Assembly: GCA_021773235.1 (NCBI GenBank)
Contig: JAJFKL010000031.1
Location: forward strand, 1 to 64,000
Direction of reading: 5' to 3'
Source: Gammaproteobacteria bacterium
GTDB taxonomy: Bacteria > Pseudomonadota > Gammaproteobacteria > Eutrophobiales > Eutrophobiaceae
Length of the DNA stretch: 64,000 nucleotides
The notes under the pieces are model-generated. The model was not told the origin of the DNA. It saw only the letters and a program-made list of their open reading frames with translations, and made no database searches. How positions within the stretch are numbered: the stretch's first letter is position 1; every line of letters starts with the position of its first letter. The position numbers were made by a program, and so were the translations under genes. Positions 53,833-62,659 of the stretch are shown here, piece after piece.

Positions 53833-54570
53833 TTATTCTTGGTGTTTTTGGAAATGAATACTGCTAATCTTTTCCGGACGACCTAACACCATATCAAAAG
53901 ACTCTTCTTCACCGACAATTTTAGCAGCTTCCTCTCTTGCCGCTTTTAATTCAGGACAACGTGCATGCAGGTTATGTGCGTCACTGGCAATGACACTGAC
54001 CCAACCACGTTTAAGTAATTCATTAGCACAATCTCTTGGTGCATCATTGAAAACGCCGGTTAATGACCCACCAGTAATCTGTAATAAACAACCTGATTTT
54101 ACCAACGGCGTTATTTTTTCAATGTCGCCTAATACACTACGGTTACGTTCAGGATGTGCGATCAACACACGCACACCTCTATCTGCTAACCATTGAATCA
54201 ATTCCTCACTCCCCGGTGGTATGTGTGAATGCGGAAACTCAAGTAAGATTAAACGTTCCCCTTCATATTCTCCGATCACGGGTAACTCATCGTTATTGAC
54301 CAAGTCCATAATCACGGGATCAAAACGAATCTCAGCTGCAAAACTTATTTCTAGAGGAATTTTTTGTTCTTTTATTGTGGCTTTTAGATTTTCAAAGACA
54401 GGTCGTATAGTGTCCAATGAATTATCGTAACGACCCGGTGTAATATGCGGTGTAGCAACAATCTTAGAAATACCCGCATTGGCAGCATGCCTTGCCATTG
54501 CCAGAGAATCTTCTAATGATTTTGGGCCATCATCAATACCCGGTAATAGATGACAATGTATATCAATCAT
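53833..54570 (-). CDS. CpsB/CapC-type tyrosine-protein phosphatase (PHP fold)
   Basis: A 245-residue manganese-dependent phosphatase that would dephosphorylate the neighbouring BY-kinase. PHP-domain metal motifs are 'MIDIHCHLLPGIDDGP', 'IVATPHITPGRY', 'EFPHSHIPPG', 'LIAHPERN' and 'VIASDAHNL'. It follows the Wzc-like gene by 12 bases, the usual pairing in capsule operons. Confidence 0.92.
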   Translation of the reverse strand: MIDIHCHLLPGIDDGPKSLEDSLAMARHAANAGISKIVATPHITPGRYDNSLDTIRPVFENLKATIKEQKIPLEISFAAEIRFDPVIMDLVNNDELPVIGEYEGERLILLEFPHSHIPPGSEELIQWLADRGVRVLIAHPERNRSVLGDIEKITPLVKSGCLLQITGGSLTGVFNDAPRDCANELLKRGWVSVIASDAHNLHARCPELKAAREEAAKIVGEEESFDMVLGRPEKISSIHFQKHQE

Positions 54571-54582
54571 TACAAGGTATTA

Positions 54583-56772
54583 TCAGGTCTTACCATATCC
54601 ATAATAACCATGGTAATGGCCATAGCGTGCAGATTTCTTAGGTGGACTCACCTGATTTAAAACGATACCGACGATAGGCGCATGAACCTTCTGTAACCGT
54701 CTAATGCCCTCCTGTGCGAGTTGATAAGGTGTTTCATCCGCCTTAACCAAATAGATCACCTGATTAACCAATTGGCTCATCACAATCGCATCACTCACCG
54801 CCACCGCAGGTGCAGAGTCAATCACGATATGATCATATTTCTTTTTTAATGCATCCAGACCTTTTGCGAATCGTTCGGCAGACAACATCTCTAATGGATT
54901 CGGAGGAATATCACCCGCAGGCATCACACTGAGTCGTTCTTTTTTAAAGACATGAATCGATTGCTCCAGTGTATGTGTTCCCATCATAAAGTGGCTAAGA
55001 CCAACATCTTTGTCATCTAAGCCAAACACTTCTCTAACCGAAGGCCGTCGTAAATCACAATCGATCAATAACACATTACCCATTTGTCCAAGCGATAAGG
55101 CCAGATTCACTGCCGTCATACTCTTACCTTCGCCCGGTATCGATGACGTCACTAACACCACTTTTTGTTTTTCATCTAAACCCGACATCAGGATACCCGA
55201 TCGAATCGTCCTAATATTTTCTGCAAACGGCGTATGAAGATTATCCGTAAAATAGCGTAATACTTTGACATCTTTATTTAGCCAGATGGTTAGTTTGGGC
55301 AATATCCCTAACAAGGATAGATGTAATTTTTCTTCAACATCCTGTCCATCTTCCATGGTGTTATCCAACGCTTCTATCAAGAAGGCTATCATGGTGGCAA
55401 CGAGTGTGCTTAATACCAACGCAATTAATATGATCAATGCTTTCTTTGGTTTTGATGGTTTTGATGGAATTACCGCAGGGTCAACAACACGGGCATTGAC
55501 CGGTTGCATCTCACTTACCGCACTGGTTTCTTTATAACGATTTAGAAATGTTTCATAGATTTCACGATTTGCTTCAACATCACGTTCCAAAGATTGCAGT
55601 CGACTTTCTTTGCGATTGATCTCGGTAACATCACGCTTGGTACGACTCATCGCACCACTTAAGTGGCTTTGTTTATTACGCGCAATTTCAAATTCTTTTT
55701 TGATTGACTCAACGACATTTAGAATCTGTGCCTTTACATTTTTATTAGCCGACTCAAGCTCATCAACTGCCGCAATCATTTTGGGATGCTTGGGGCCATA
55801 GCGCTTTTTAAGTTCAGATATCTTCCGTTCTGCCTCTCCCTCTATGTCCTTAGCATTTTGTAAGCCTTTATCTTTTAAAACTGCCGGGATCGATTCAAAC
55901 GCCTCAATTGGCTGTCCTTTTAATGCGGTCACCTGTTTATATGCCGTCTCAGCTTCGTTACGACTGCGACGTGCTTTAACCAACTCGACAGTTAGTTCAT
56001 CTAGCTCTTTTGCCGCGAGACTATCCACGCCTTCAATATCGATCAAATTTTCTTTATCGCGATAGGTTTGCAATGCCTTTTCTGATTCTTTTAGCTTCTC
56101 ACTAAGGTCATCTAATTTAGTAGTAATCGAACCCGTCGCTTTTTGTGTTATAGCGAGACGTCCTTCTAGATCACTACCAATATAAATACTCGCCAAGGTA
56201 TTCGGAACTGTTTCAGTCAATCGTGGATCGGTTGATTCAAAAGTAATATTAATCAGTTGACTATTCCGGATTGGCGCAACCTTAAGACTATCTCTGAATT
56301 GTCCAACAATACTATTATGCACGGCATAGTCAGGAACAATTTCGTCGTCATCTAAAAGACCTGTGGGTAGCCAGCTTAAAACTGTTTGTAATGGACCTGG
56401 TTCTTGCAGTTCGGGATCGAATTCTGGATGCTTTGGAATGTTAAGTGTACTGATTACTTTTTCAGCGAGATCTCGAGACTGTAAAATTTGATTCTGCGTT
56501 TCAAAATATTCATCGTTCGCACCCGGAATACCGTAAACCTCTTCAATAGAGATGACGTTCTCTTCTTCTGATTCGATCAGTATTGTCGCTGTCGCCTCAT
56601 AGACCGGTTCGATTGAAAAAACAACTAACATTGCCAATAGCGTAATAACAATGGCAAAACCAATGATAGACCACTTATGAATGGACAAAATTCGAATGTA
56701 TTCACTCAGATTGATTTCATCTTCATCAAGATGAGTCTGATGGGTATTCATAGATTGTGGAAAATCATTCAT
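54583..56772 (-). CDS. Wzc-like polysaccharide co-polymerase with BY-kinase domain
   Basis: A 729-residue inner-membrane protein controlling polysaccharide chain length. A Wzz-type N-terminal region with a membrane helix (about 32-53), a long periplasmic coiled coil (about 200-410) and a second helix lead to a cytoplasmic tyrosine autokinase. Walker A is 'SSIPGEGKSMTAVNLA' and A' is 'VLLIDCDLRRPSV', with 'HIVIDSAPAVAVSDA' as Walker B. The C-terminus has a Tyr cluster, 'RYGHYHGYYGYGKT', the expected phosphorylation tail. It starts 8 bases after the wza-like gene. Confidence 0.94.
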   Translation of the reverse strand: MNDFPQSMNTHQTHLDEDEINLSEYIRILSIHKWSIIGFAIVITLLAMLVVFSIEPVYEATATILIESEEENVISIEEVYGIPGANDEYFETQNQILQSRDLAEKVISTLNIPKHPEFDPELQEPGPLQTVLSWLPTGLLDDDEIVPDYAVHNSIVGQFRDSLKVAPIRNSQLINITFESTDPRLTETVPNTLASIYIGSDLEGRLAITQKATGSITTKLDDLSEKLKESEKALQTYRDKENLIDIEGVDSLAAKELDELTVELVKARRSRNEAETAYKQVTALKGQPIEAFESIPAVLKDKGLQNAKDIEGEAERKISELKKRYGPKHPKMIAAVDELESANKNVKAQILNVVESIKKEFEIARNKQSHLSGAMSRTKRDVTEINRKESRLQSLERDVEANREIYETFLNRYKETSAVSEMQPVNARVVDPAVIPSKPSKPKKALIILIALVLSTLVATMIAFLIEALDNTMEDGQDVEEKLHLSLLGILPKLTIWLNKDVKVLRYFTDNLHTPFAENIRTIRSGILMSGLDEKQKVVLVTSSIPGEGKSMTAVNLALSLGQMGNVLLIDCDLRRPSVREVFGLDDKDVGLSHFMMGTHTLEQSIHVFKKERLSVMPAGDIPPNPLEMLSAERFAKGLDALKKKYDHIVIDSAPAVAVSDAIVMSQLVNQVIYLVKADETPYQLAQEGIRRLQKVHAPIVGIVLNQVSPPKKSARYGHYHGYYGYGKT

Positions 56773-56780
56773 AAGCGATT

Positions 56781-57350
56781 TTAAAAGAAGCTTTCTTCAA
56801 CAGTGATAATGTCGCCAGGCCGGATATATTGATCTAATTTAACTGACTTCGGCTCACCACCTGGATCATCGTCATGAATAACATTAACGCTGTCTTTCGA
56901 AGCACGTTCTTTAAATCCACCCGCGATTGAGATCGCTTTACGAACAGTAACCCCCGGTTGAAATGGAAAACCACCTGGATCTTCAACTTCGCCATTCACA
57001 TAAAACTCTCGGTATTCAAGGATATCAATGGATACCTTAGGATTGATCAGATAATCACCCTTGAGTTTTGAGGTAATAATTTTTTCCAGATTACTTGGTG
57101 TTAAACCAATCACTTTTAGCTCACCCAAAAAAGGATAAGAAATTGTGCCTCGATCACTCACTCTGGATTCTAGATAAAGGTCCTCTTCATCATAAACTTG
57201 AATCCTAACGGTATCCCCGGTACCCAAAACATAATCCGGAAGACCGGTTTTGGCGACACCAGCAAAAATATTCTGCGTCATCAGGCACAACAAACACAGA
57301 AAAACTAATAAGCTAAACTGAATAGGAATGGATTTTTTAGACTCGGACAT
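56781..57350 (-). CDS. Short Wza-like polysaccharide export protein
   Basis: A 189-residue exported protein with an N-terminal hydrophobic signal, a polysaccharide export domain ('DYVLGTGDTVRIQVYDEEDL', 'GTISYPFLGELKVIGLT') and one SLBB domain ('EFYVNGEVEDPGGFPFQPG', 'VRKAISIAGG'). It is far shorter than E. coli Wza (about 380) and lacks the C-terminal outer-membrane helix, so it is the short type that relies on a separate outer-membrane partner, possibly the barrel protein just upstream. No clear lipobox is visible. Confidence 0.9.
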   Translation of the reverse strand: MSESKKSIPIQFSLLVFLCLLCLMTQNIFAGVAKTGLPDYVLGTGDTVRIQVYDEEDLYLESRVSDRGTISYPFLGELKVIGLTPSNLEKIITSKLKGDYLINPKVSIDILEYREFYVNGEVEDPGGFPFQPGVTVRKAISIAGGFKERASKDSVNVIHDDDPGGEPKSVKLDQYIRPGDIITVEESFF

Positions 57351-57442
57351 ACTTCTAAAATTAACGTAAAAAGGCCGTGTATTCTAACACGAAATCCGGG
57401 AATTCAACGAATGGAGAACTGGAACTCTAACTACAAAATGAA

Positions 57443-58645
57443 TCAGAAGGTTACCGTAGCAAATGCTTCTACTTGATTGCGTTCGTAGTCAAAACTATTA
57501 AGCGTAGAGTCACGTTCGCTATAGGTATAACCGGCACCAAAGGCAAGCCAACGACGCATCTCATAATCGACACTGGCGCCAACATTTAAATTTTCATCCG
57601 ATCTACCCGTCGTGTCTTGATCGAAACTGTCTTCAGAATAACTCATATTAAGCTTAGTGCTAATTTTCTCAGACCAATCATGTGACCAACTCGCAGTGAC
57701 AGTATCGGTAGATGTAAAGTTACCCGCACCACTACTTTCGGAAAAATCACGTGAGGTATTAAGATTGAATGTGGAGTAAGTTCTTGGTTTCCATTCCACA
57801 CCCAGTTCCCAAGTAAAATCTTGACCATCGACGCGCGCAGTGTCATCAAAATTCTTTTGGATGTAGCCAATCTGAGCAGTACCCGTTGTTTTAAACGTGG
57901 TATCCCACTTCACACCAGCCAATGCCCTTGATGTCGTACTATCAAGGCTCGCTGTACCGGCAGCATCTTGGTCATAATGGTACTCAGCCACGCGAGCTTC
58001 TAGCAGCAATTGCGTTTTTGGCATTACGCGATAATAGAGTCGAGTACTTCCATAAAGATCTTCACGATCACGCACAGCCGTGGCTGACGCATTATTATCA
58101 TAATCTTTGGCAATATGACCCATATCGATTTCAAACTGTGCCTTTGATGATTTCGCACCATAAGCGCCATTCCCATCTATTTTATAATGGTGATATCGAT
58201 CAAAACTATTCTGAACGACACCGGTACCTTCAGCACCACCTGTACCACGCGGATCGTGTCCTTGATAATATTCAGTCTCGACACCCAATGTAATTTTACT
58301 GGTCGGCGTGAATTCATAATCAGCACTCACTGTCTGATCAATATAGTCATCGTTATGACTGCTATAGTGTGTCGCAGCAGTGAAGAGATAATCCAGTGTA
58401 AAAAGATTTTTGTTGTTTTTTAATTCGTAGGTCAATTGAGGCGCAACCAAAGTACCAAAACTATCAATTTCATTAGTCTGTGCACTGGTCAGGTTATCAT
58501 CAAAGAATTCTTTAACCGTAAACTTAGGAGAGAGTTTTCCACCAGCGACATCAAAGCCCTTTCCATCGAGCAATTCTGCGTTCGCTATCGGGCTGAGTAA
58601 GCACAATGAGGTTGCCACGCCGATCGCCGTATATTTGATATTCAA
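57443..58645 (-). CDS. Outer-membrane beta-barrel protein of the exopolysaccharide locus
   Basis: A 400-residue protein with a signal peptide (cleavage after 'SPIANA'), repeating amphipathic strands throughout, and a C-terminal Phe ('AFATVTF'), the outer-membrane barrel signal. Many strands alternate aromatic residues, as in 'YSSHNDDYIDQTVSADYEF'. It resembles EpsL/BBP2-type barrels in exopolysaccharide clusters, which may form the outer-membrane exit pore. It lies 92 bases upstream of the wza-like gene on the same strand. Confidence 0.85.
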   Translation of the reverse strand: MNIKYTAIGVATSLCLLSPIANAELLDGKGFDVAGGKLSPKFTVKEFFDDNLTSAQTNEIDSFGTLVAPQLTYELKNNKNLFTLDYLFTAATHYSSHNDDYIDQTVSADYEFTPTSKITLGVETEYYQGHDPRGTGGAEGTGVVQNSFDRYHHYKIDGNGAYGAKSSKAQFEIDMGHIAKDYDNNASATAVRDREDLYGSTRLYYRVMPKTQLLLEARVAEYHYDQDAAGTASLDSTTSRALAGVKWDTTFKTTGTAQIGYIQKNFDDTARVDGQDFTWELGVEWKPRTYSTFNLNTSRDFSESSGAGNFTSTDTVTASWSHDWSEKISTKLNMSYSEDSFDQDTTGRSDENLNVGASVDYEMRRWLAFGAGYTYSERDSTLNSFDYERNQVEAFATVTF

Positions 58646-58790
58646 TTCCCTAATGTCCCTTTAATATTACATTCAGTTCTCTAAAGAGGGCATTTTCAAG
58701 TAATTCAGCTATAAAATCAATATATGTATCTAATTATATTAAATTTTTATAACACCAAAATTTCAGTACTAATCTGCTTATTTCCTAAAA

Positions 58791-60218
58791 TCATTGGCTA
58801 ATCAGTGAAACCTGACTTTTTATCTTATTATTTCTCAAACTGAGGCTTACCCACGCCAATGCCAACAAAACGACAAATGTAGCGGCATTGGCCGGGATCT
58901 GGAGGTTAAAATCGACCGTAGAATGAATCAGAATCGCCAATATCCCCATTATTGATGCAAATGAGAGCCCACGCATTAGAGGGTCACGCCGCCGATAATG
59001 CGCCAATATGGCTGCAGTTAGAGATACCAATGTGATTAATGCGAGTAAAACCAGCCCTATTACGCCTGTTTCCGTCGCAAATTGTAGATAATCGTTATGT
59101 GCTTCTCTGTTATAGCCGACCACATCGACACCCCGATATTGTGGGAACACAGCGTAAAAACTACCCAAACCACTGCCCGTTACCCGATAATCCTGCCATT
59201 GCTCTAAGCCATATCGATACACTTCATCTCTATTTTCGGACATTTCACTGGTCTGTTCTAATCGTTGCTGAACTTTTTCAAAACCAAACCACTGACCGAC
59301 GATTAGAATATCAATAATCACTAAGCTCACCAATAAAACAATCATCGATCGTGTCGCGTGTTTTGAAAAAACTAAGCCAATCACACCCGTGATAAATAAA
59401 CTGACGAAAAAAGCCGTATTACCCATGCGGGAATGCGTTAACACCAAGGCAATCACCATCATCACCAGACTTAACCTGAGCCTTGCTTTTGCGCTGAGCA
59501 ATAAACGAAATAAATTAAGTAGTTTTCGCTTCATTGTTGTCGCGCCCGACTCCGTTGCAAGCGAAGCAATTAACAAACCGATACCAATCGCCATGGTCAT
59601 TTCCAAATAACCGGCTAAATGATTACGATTCACAAAGGTACCGGTAGCCACACCAAGATAGAGCGTTTTCTTTACAAAAAAGCCATACTCCCAATTCGAC
59701 ATGGTCATCACTGCACCATACACAGCTTGAAACAAGCCACTGCAAACCAAGGTAATGGCTAATGTTTTTAATCGTCGTCGATTTGTCACCAACGCCAGCG
59801 TCAGAAAAAAGATCAGAAAATACGAAATGCCGAGCAACAATGACACCTGCGTTAATTTGGGATCGACACTGATGCTGGCAACAACTGAATTATTGTCGAG
59901 TGCAGACCAATGAGACAAAGACAAAGGCGAAAGCTGAGAAAGAATTGATGAAGAGAGCGGCATTAATTGCAGCGCGATATACACAAGCCACAAACCAAAA
60001 AACAGTAAAACATAGCGAGCGGCAGTGCAGCTTTTAGATATAACCACTTTATTTCGAAAATAAAGCCAACACCACAAGACAAACAAGCAGGCCGTCCAGA
60101 CTTCCATAATCGACCAGGCCCAGGCTCGATTACTGGCTAAGGGCAAAGGCAGCCATACAAGTAATGCACAAAAGGCATAAAACAGTCTTTTATCTGGGGA
60201 AGCGTTTCTGGTGTGCAT
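58791..60218 (-). CDS. O-antigen ligase/polymerase (Wzy_C) membrane protein
   Basis: A 475-residue inner-membrane protein with about 12 hydrophobic segments. A periplasmic loop containing 'GSGLGSFYAVFPQYR' and 'EAHNDYLQFATETGVIGLVLL' is the Wzy_C/WaaL signature. It would polymerise repeat units or ligate finished glycan. Polymerase is the likelier role beside wza/wzc-type genes. It is 145 bases upstream of the barrel gene. Confidence 0.88.
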   Translation of the reverse strand: MHTRNASPDKRLFYAFCALLVWLPLPLASNRAWAWSIMEVWTACLFVLWCWLYFRNKVVISKSCTAARYVLLFFGLWLVYIALQLMPLSSSILSQLSPLSLSHWSALDNNSVVASISVDPKLTQVSLLLGISYFLIFFLTLALVTNRRRLKTLAITLVCSGLFQAVYGAVMTMSNWEYGFFVKKTLYLGVATGTFVNRNHLAGYLEMTMAIGIGLLIASLATESGATTMKRKLLNLFRLLLSAKARLRLSLVMMVIALVLTHSRMGNTAFFVSLFITGVIGLVFSKHATRSMIVLLVSLVIIDILIVGQWFGFEKVQQRLEQTSEMSENRDEVYRYGLEQWQDYRVTGSGLGSFYAVFPQYRGVDVVGYNREAHNDYLQFATETGVIGLVLLALITLVSLTAAILAHYRRRDPLMRGLSFASIMGILAILIHSTVDFNLQIPANAATFVVLLALAWVSLSLRNNKIKSQVSLISQ

Positions 60219-60280
60219 GATCCTTATGATGCATTAATCGTAGACTCACCGCTACACCGCTTCGTTGATCCTCGACATTG

Positions 60281-60410
60281 CCTGCATGGACCTCGGTACC
60301 CCCTTGAGGGGTGTGCAGGTACTTAGGATTAGCAGGAGCATGAATCCTGACTGTACATACTATTTCGAAAACTTGTTCCATACATTTTCTACTACCTACA
60401 TCCATGTAGG
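60281..60410. repeat. Mosaic of four palindromes
   Basis: Successive inverted repeats are CCTGCA/TGCAGG (60281-60286, 60314-60319) enclosing CCCCTTGAGGGG (60300-60311), AGGATT/AATCCT (about 60325-60350), and CCTACATCCATGTAGG (60395-60410), the exact reverse complement of the palindrome at 24787-24802. It fills most of the 252-base gap between the Wzy-like and FecR genes and carries no coding sequence. Confidence 0.6.
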
Positions 60411-60415
60411 CAAAA

Positions 60416-60441
60416 AAAATACGGCGAGAACGCCGTATTTT
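60416..60441 (-). terminator. Rho-independent terminator of the FecR-domain gene
   Basis: The 11-bp stem AAAATACGGCG/CGCCGTATTTT with loop AGAA lies 30 bases after the stop of the FecR-domain gene. The minus-strand transcript ends in a U-run from the A's at 60412-60419. The stem is identical to that at 61824-61849. Confidence 0.88.
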
Positions 60442-60470
60442 TTCTGTGAAATGCCCTCTTATTTTAACGA

Positions 60471-61604
60471 CTATGAACCACTGTTTAATTCTTCAATTGC
60501 TTCTTGGATTTGCTCTGTAGTAAGCGGGCTACCACCCGAATTTGTATTTTCAATAGTTGTTACTACAGTACCGTCCTCATCAGTCACAATAACGTCGCCA
60601 GTAGCTGTATCTACTCGTAAGTTAAATTCTGAAGTAGGAGGAGTAGGGGCCTGCTCTAGGTTTTCACCTGAGTTAGATGCCGCATCGACAGCGTCTGCTT
60701 GTTCTGGTGCAGCCGTCTTAATAGCGCCTGTTAAAGCAGTTGAAAGCGTTGGATTACTCGCACTTACAGCAGAAGTAACATAGGCTAAGCCTGCCGCAAG
60801 ACTGGGTTTAGCAGCGACTACGCTAGCTAAAGCTTGAGTCAACGCTGTTGTATCTGCGCCTAATGTTTCCGCATTATTGAGTAATGTCGCCATTGCTAAT
60901 GCCGCATCAGCAGCGCTCATTGTGCTTAATGCTGCTGCTGCATTCTCCGGATTTGCCGCCATTGCTATGGCTGCTGCTGCAACCGGATCGGCTGGAGCCG
61001 AGCCGGTAGTAGTAAGCCCAGTACTAAGATTTCTTGTACCTCTCTGTCCTGGTCCAACGTTCATAGTACTACCATCTGGAAAAGTAACCGTTGCTTCACC
61101 TATAGAAGTTCTAACAGCAAATGTATTTCCCGCACCATCGCCTGCCCCTGATATTCCAGCGGTAGTGGGAGTTGACACATCAACAAATGTCCCGCGTATA
61201 CCAATCGTTGCAGTACCTGCGCTCAATTTAACTTTTGATGGGTCTTTCTTTGCAATCAAACCACTGACATAACGAAATGCGCCGCCGATTAGGTTAAAAG
61301 CACTGCTATTTTCTTCAGGCGCATCTTGCTTAAACGAATATTTTGAAATCTTGAATTCAGTATTCTCCAATATATCGATAGCCGTCCCATCCTTCATAAT
61401 CACTTTGACCGCACTTTTCTCGGCAGTCACGATGGTATCCCCTTCCTTAAGCGTCGTTGCCAGAGTCATGGGTTCACCATTAACCGTTACTTTACCTTTG
61501 ATACTGAAGGCCTTGCCGGTATTCGCCTGCACTGCCTGTGCGCCGATAACTACGAAGAGAAAAAGGAGTGTGTGTGTTAGAGATTTTATGATAGAAAGCT
61601 TCAT
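60471..61604 (-). CDS. Secreted FecR-domain protein
   Basis: A 377-residue exported protein with a signal peptide ending near 'GAQAVQA'. A FecR domain follows at about residues 30-150 ('GKVTVNGEPMTLATTLKEGDTI', core of the fold, then 'DILENTEFKISKYSF' and 'TATIGIRGTFVDV'). It is not attached to a membrane helix, so this is the soluble periplasmic or extracellular type. Residues about 200-300 are Ala-rich helical ('PENAAAALSTMSAADAALAM'). The C-terminus 'GGSPLTTEQIQEAIEELNS' resembles that of the 140-residue protein encoded upstream. The ligand is unknown, and a role in matrix or surface glycan is inferred from location. Confidence 0.85.
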   Translation of the reverse strand: MKLSIIKSLTHTLLFLFVVIGAQAVQANTGKAFSIKGKVTVNGEPMTLATTLKEGDTIVTAEKSAVKVIMKDGTAIDILENTEFKISKYSFKQDAPEENSSAFNLIGGAFRYVSGLIAKKDPSKVKLSAGTATIGIRGTFVDVSTPTTAGISGAGDGAGNTFAVRTSIGEATVTFPDGSTMNVGPGQRGTRNLSTGLTTTGSAPADPVAAAAIAMAANPENAAAALSTMSAADAALAMATLLNNAETLGADTTALTQALASVVAAKPSLAAGLAYVTSAVSASNPTLSTALTGAIKTAAPEQADAVDAASNSGENLEQAPTPPTSEFNLRVDTATGDVIVTDEDGTVVTTIENTNSGGSPLTTEQIQEAIEELNSGS

Positions 61605-61823
61605 GCTGTACCTATGTGTTTGTCTTGATATTGAGACGAATTATATAACATAAAAAGGAATACGTAGCTAAAGAAAAAGGTTCAAAACTAGACCTATTTT
61701 GCATTTTTAGTTGTTTTAAGAATAAATGCCCCCGTAACAACCAGACTGGATTAAATCCGAAAAGATTAATATTTCTTTAAGTTCAAAGACTTAGCTATAC
61801 CTGAAATTAATTTTTCAGACAAA

Positions 61824-61849
61824 AAAATACGGCGAAAACGCCGTATTTT
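61824..61849 (-). terminator. Rho-independent terminator of the 140-residue protein gene
   Basis: The 11-bp stem AAAATACGGCG/CGCCGTATTTT with loop AAAA lies 27 bases after the stop codon at 61876. A U-run follows on the minus strand from A's starting at 61821. The stem is the same as that at 60416-60441. The remaining 61605-61823 holds the FecR gene's leader, and I see nothing else in it. Confidence 0.88.
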
Positions 61850-61875
61850 GTTTCATTATTTCCCTAAATTAATCC

Positions 61876-62298
61876 CTAACTAGGACTATTAAGCCGCTCA
61901 AATATCGTAATCAGTTGATTCGTCAGTAGCGGCGTGCCGCCAGCAGCGGGTGGGTTTGAACCATCGTTGTTACCCGTTTCTGTACCCGTATTAATACGCA
62001 GCGGGACATTAATCGATGAAGCAACTAAATCAGCAGGGGCAACATTAAATAATGGCGCAACCGCATCGATTGCACTAGCCCCATCGAAACCCGCAGCCAC
62101 CATTGCCGTAACCGCTGTCTCAGCGCTAAGACCCGCTTCAAGAAGCGCAGCGGCGATTGTTGCCGCATCTGCATTAGGATTTTCTGCCAGTATAGTTTGT
62201 ACCGCTAATTGGGCTGCTGCTAGATCAGACGCCTCATCAGCCACAGCCACTTGCCAGCTAAACAACAAGCATATAAGTAATATTTTTTTTAACATCAC
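61876..62298 (-). CDS. Small Ala-rich secreted protein
   Basis: A 140-residue protein with a signal peptide (cleavage after 'SWQVAVA'), an Ala-rich helical region (about 25-85, 'ENPNADAATIAAALLEAGLS') and a Gly/Asn/Pro-rich hinge before the C-terminal 'GGTPLLTNQLITIFERLNS'. This end resembles the C-terminus of the FecR-domain protein encoded downstream. No family is recognised. It may be an extracellular partner of that protein. Confidence 0.75.
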   Translation of the reverse strand: MMLKKILLICLLFSWQVAVADEASDLAAAQLAVQTILAENPNADAATIAAALLEAGLSAETAVTAMVAAGFDGASAIDAVAPLFNVAPADLVASSINVPLRINTGTETGNNDGSNPPAAGGTPLLTNQLITIFERLNSPS

Positions 62299-62449
62299 AT
62301 TGGTCCCTCGTTTTGCATCAGTAATGTGCCACTATTGATATTAAATATAGCTGAATTTCAATCAAAAATCAGCTACGTGAACCTTTAAAACCCATCTAGT
62401 AGGTCAAATACCTCTCAGCTTTTTCGCTATTGCTAAAAAAACCAGTTAA

Positions 62450-62620
<171 letters not shown>

Positions 62621-62659
62621 AAGTTAGAGATCATTCAAAAGTTTTTTATTATATTATTA

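Noticed and set aside
60877-61272. Plus-strand open frame opposite the FecR-domain gene
   Set aside because: It is the low-complexity Ala/Val-rich complement of the Ala-rich FecR protein and has no ribosome site or recognisable fold.
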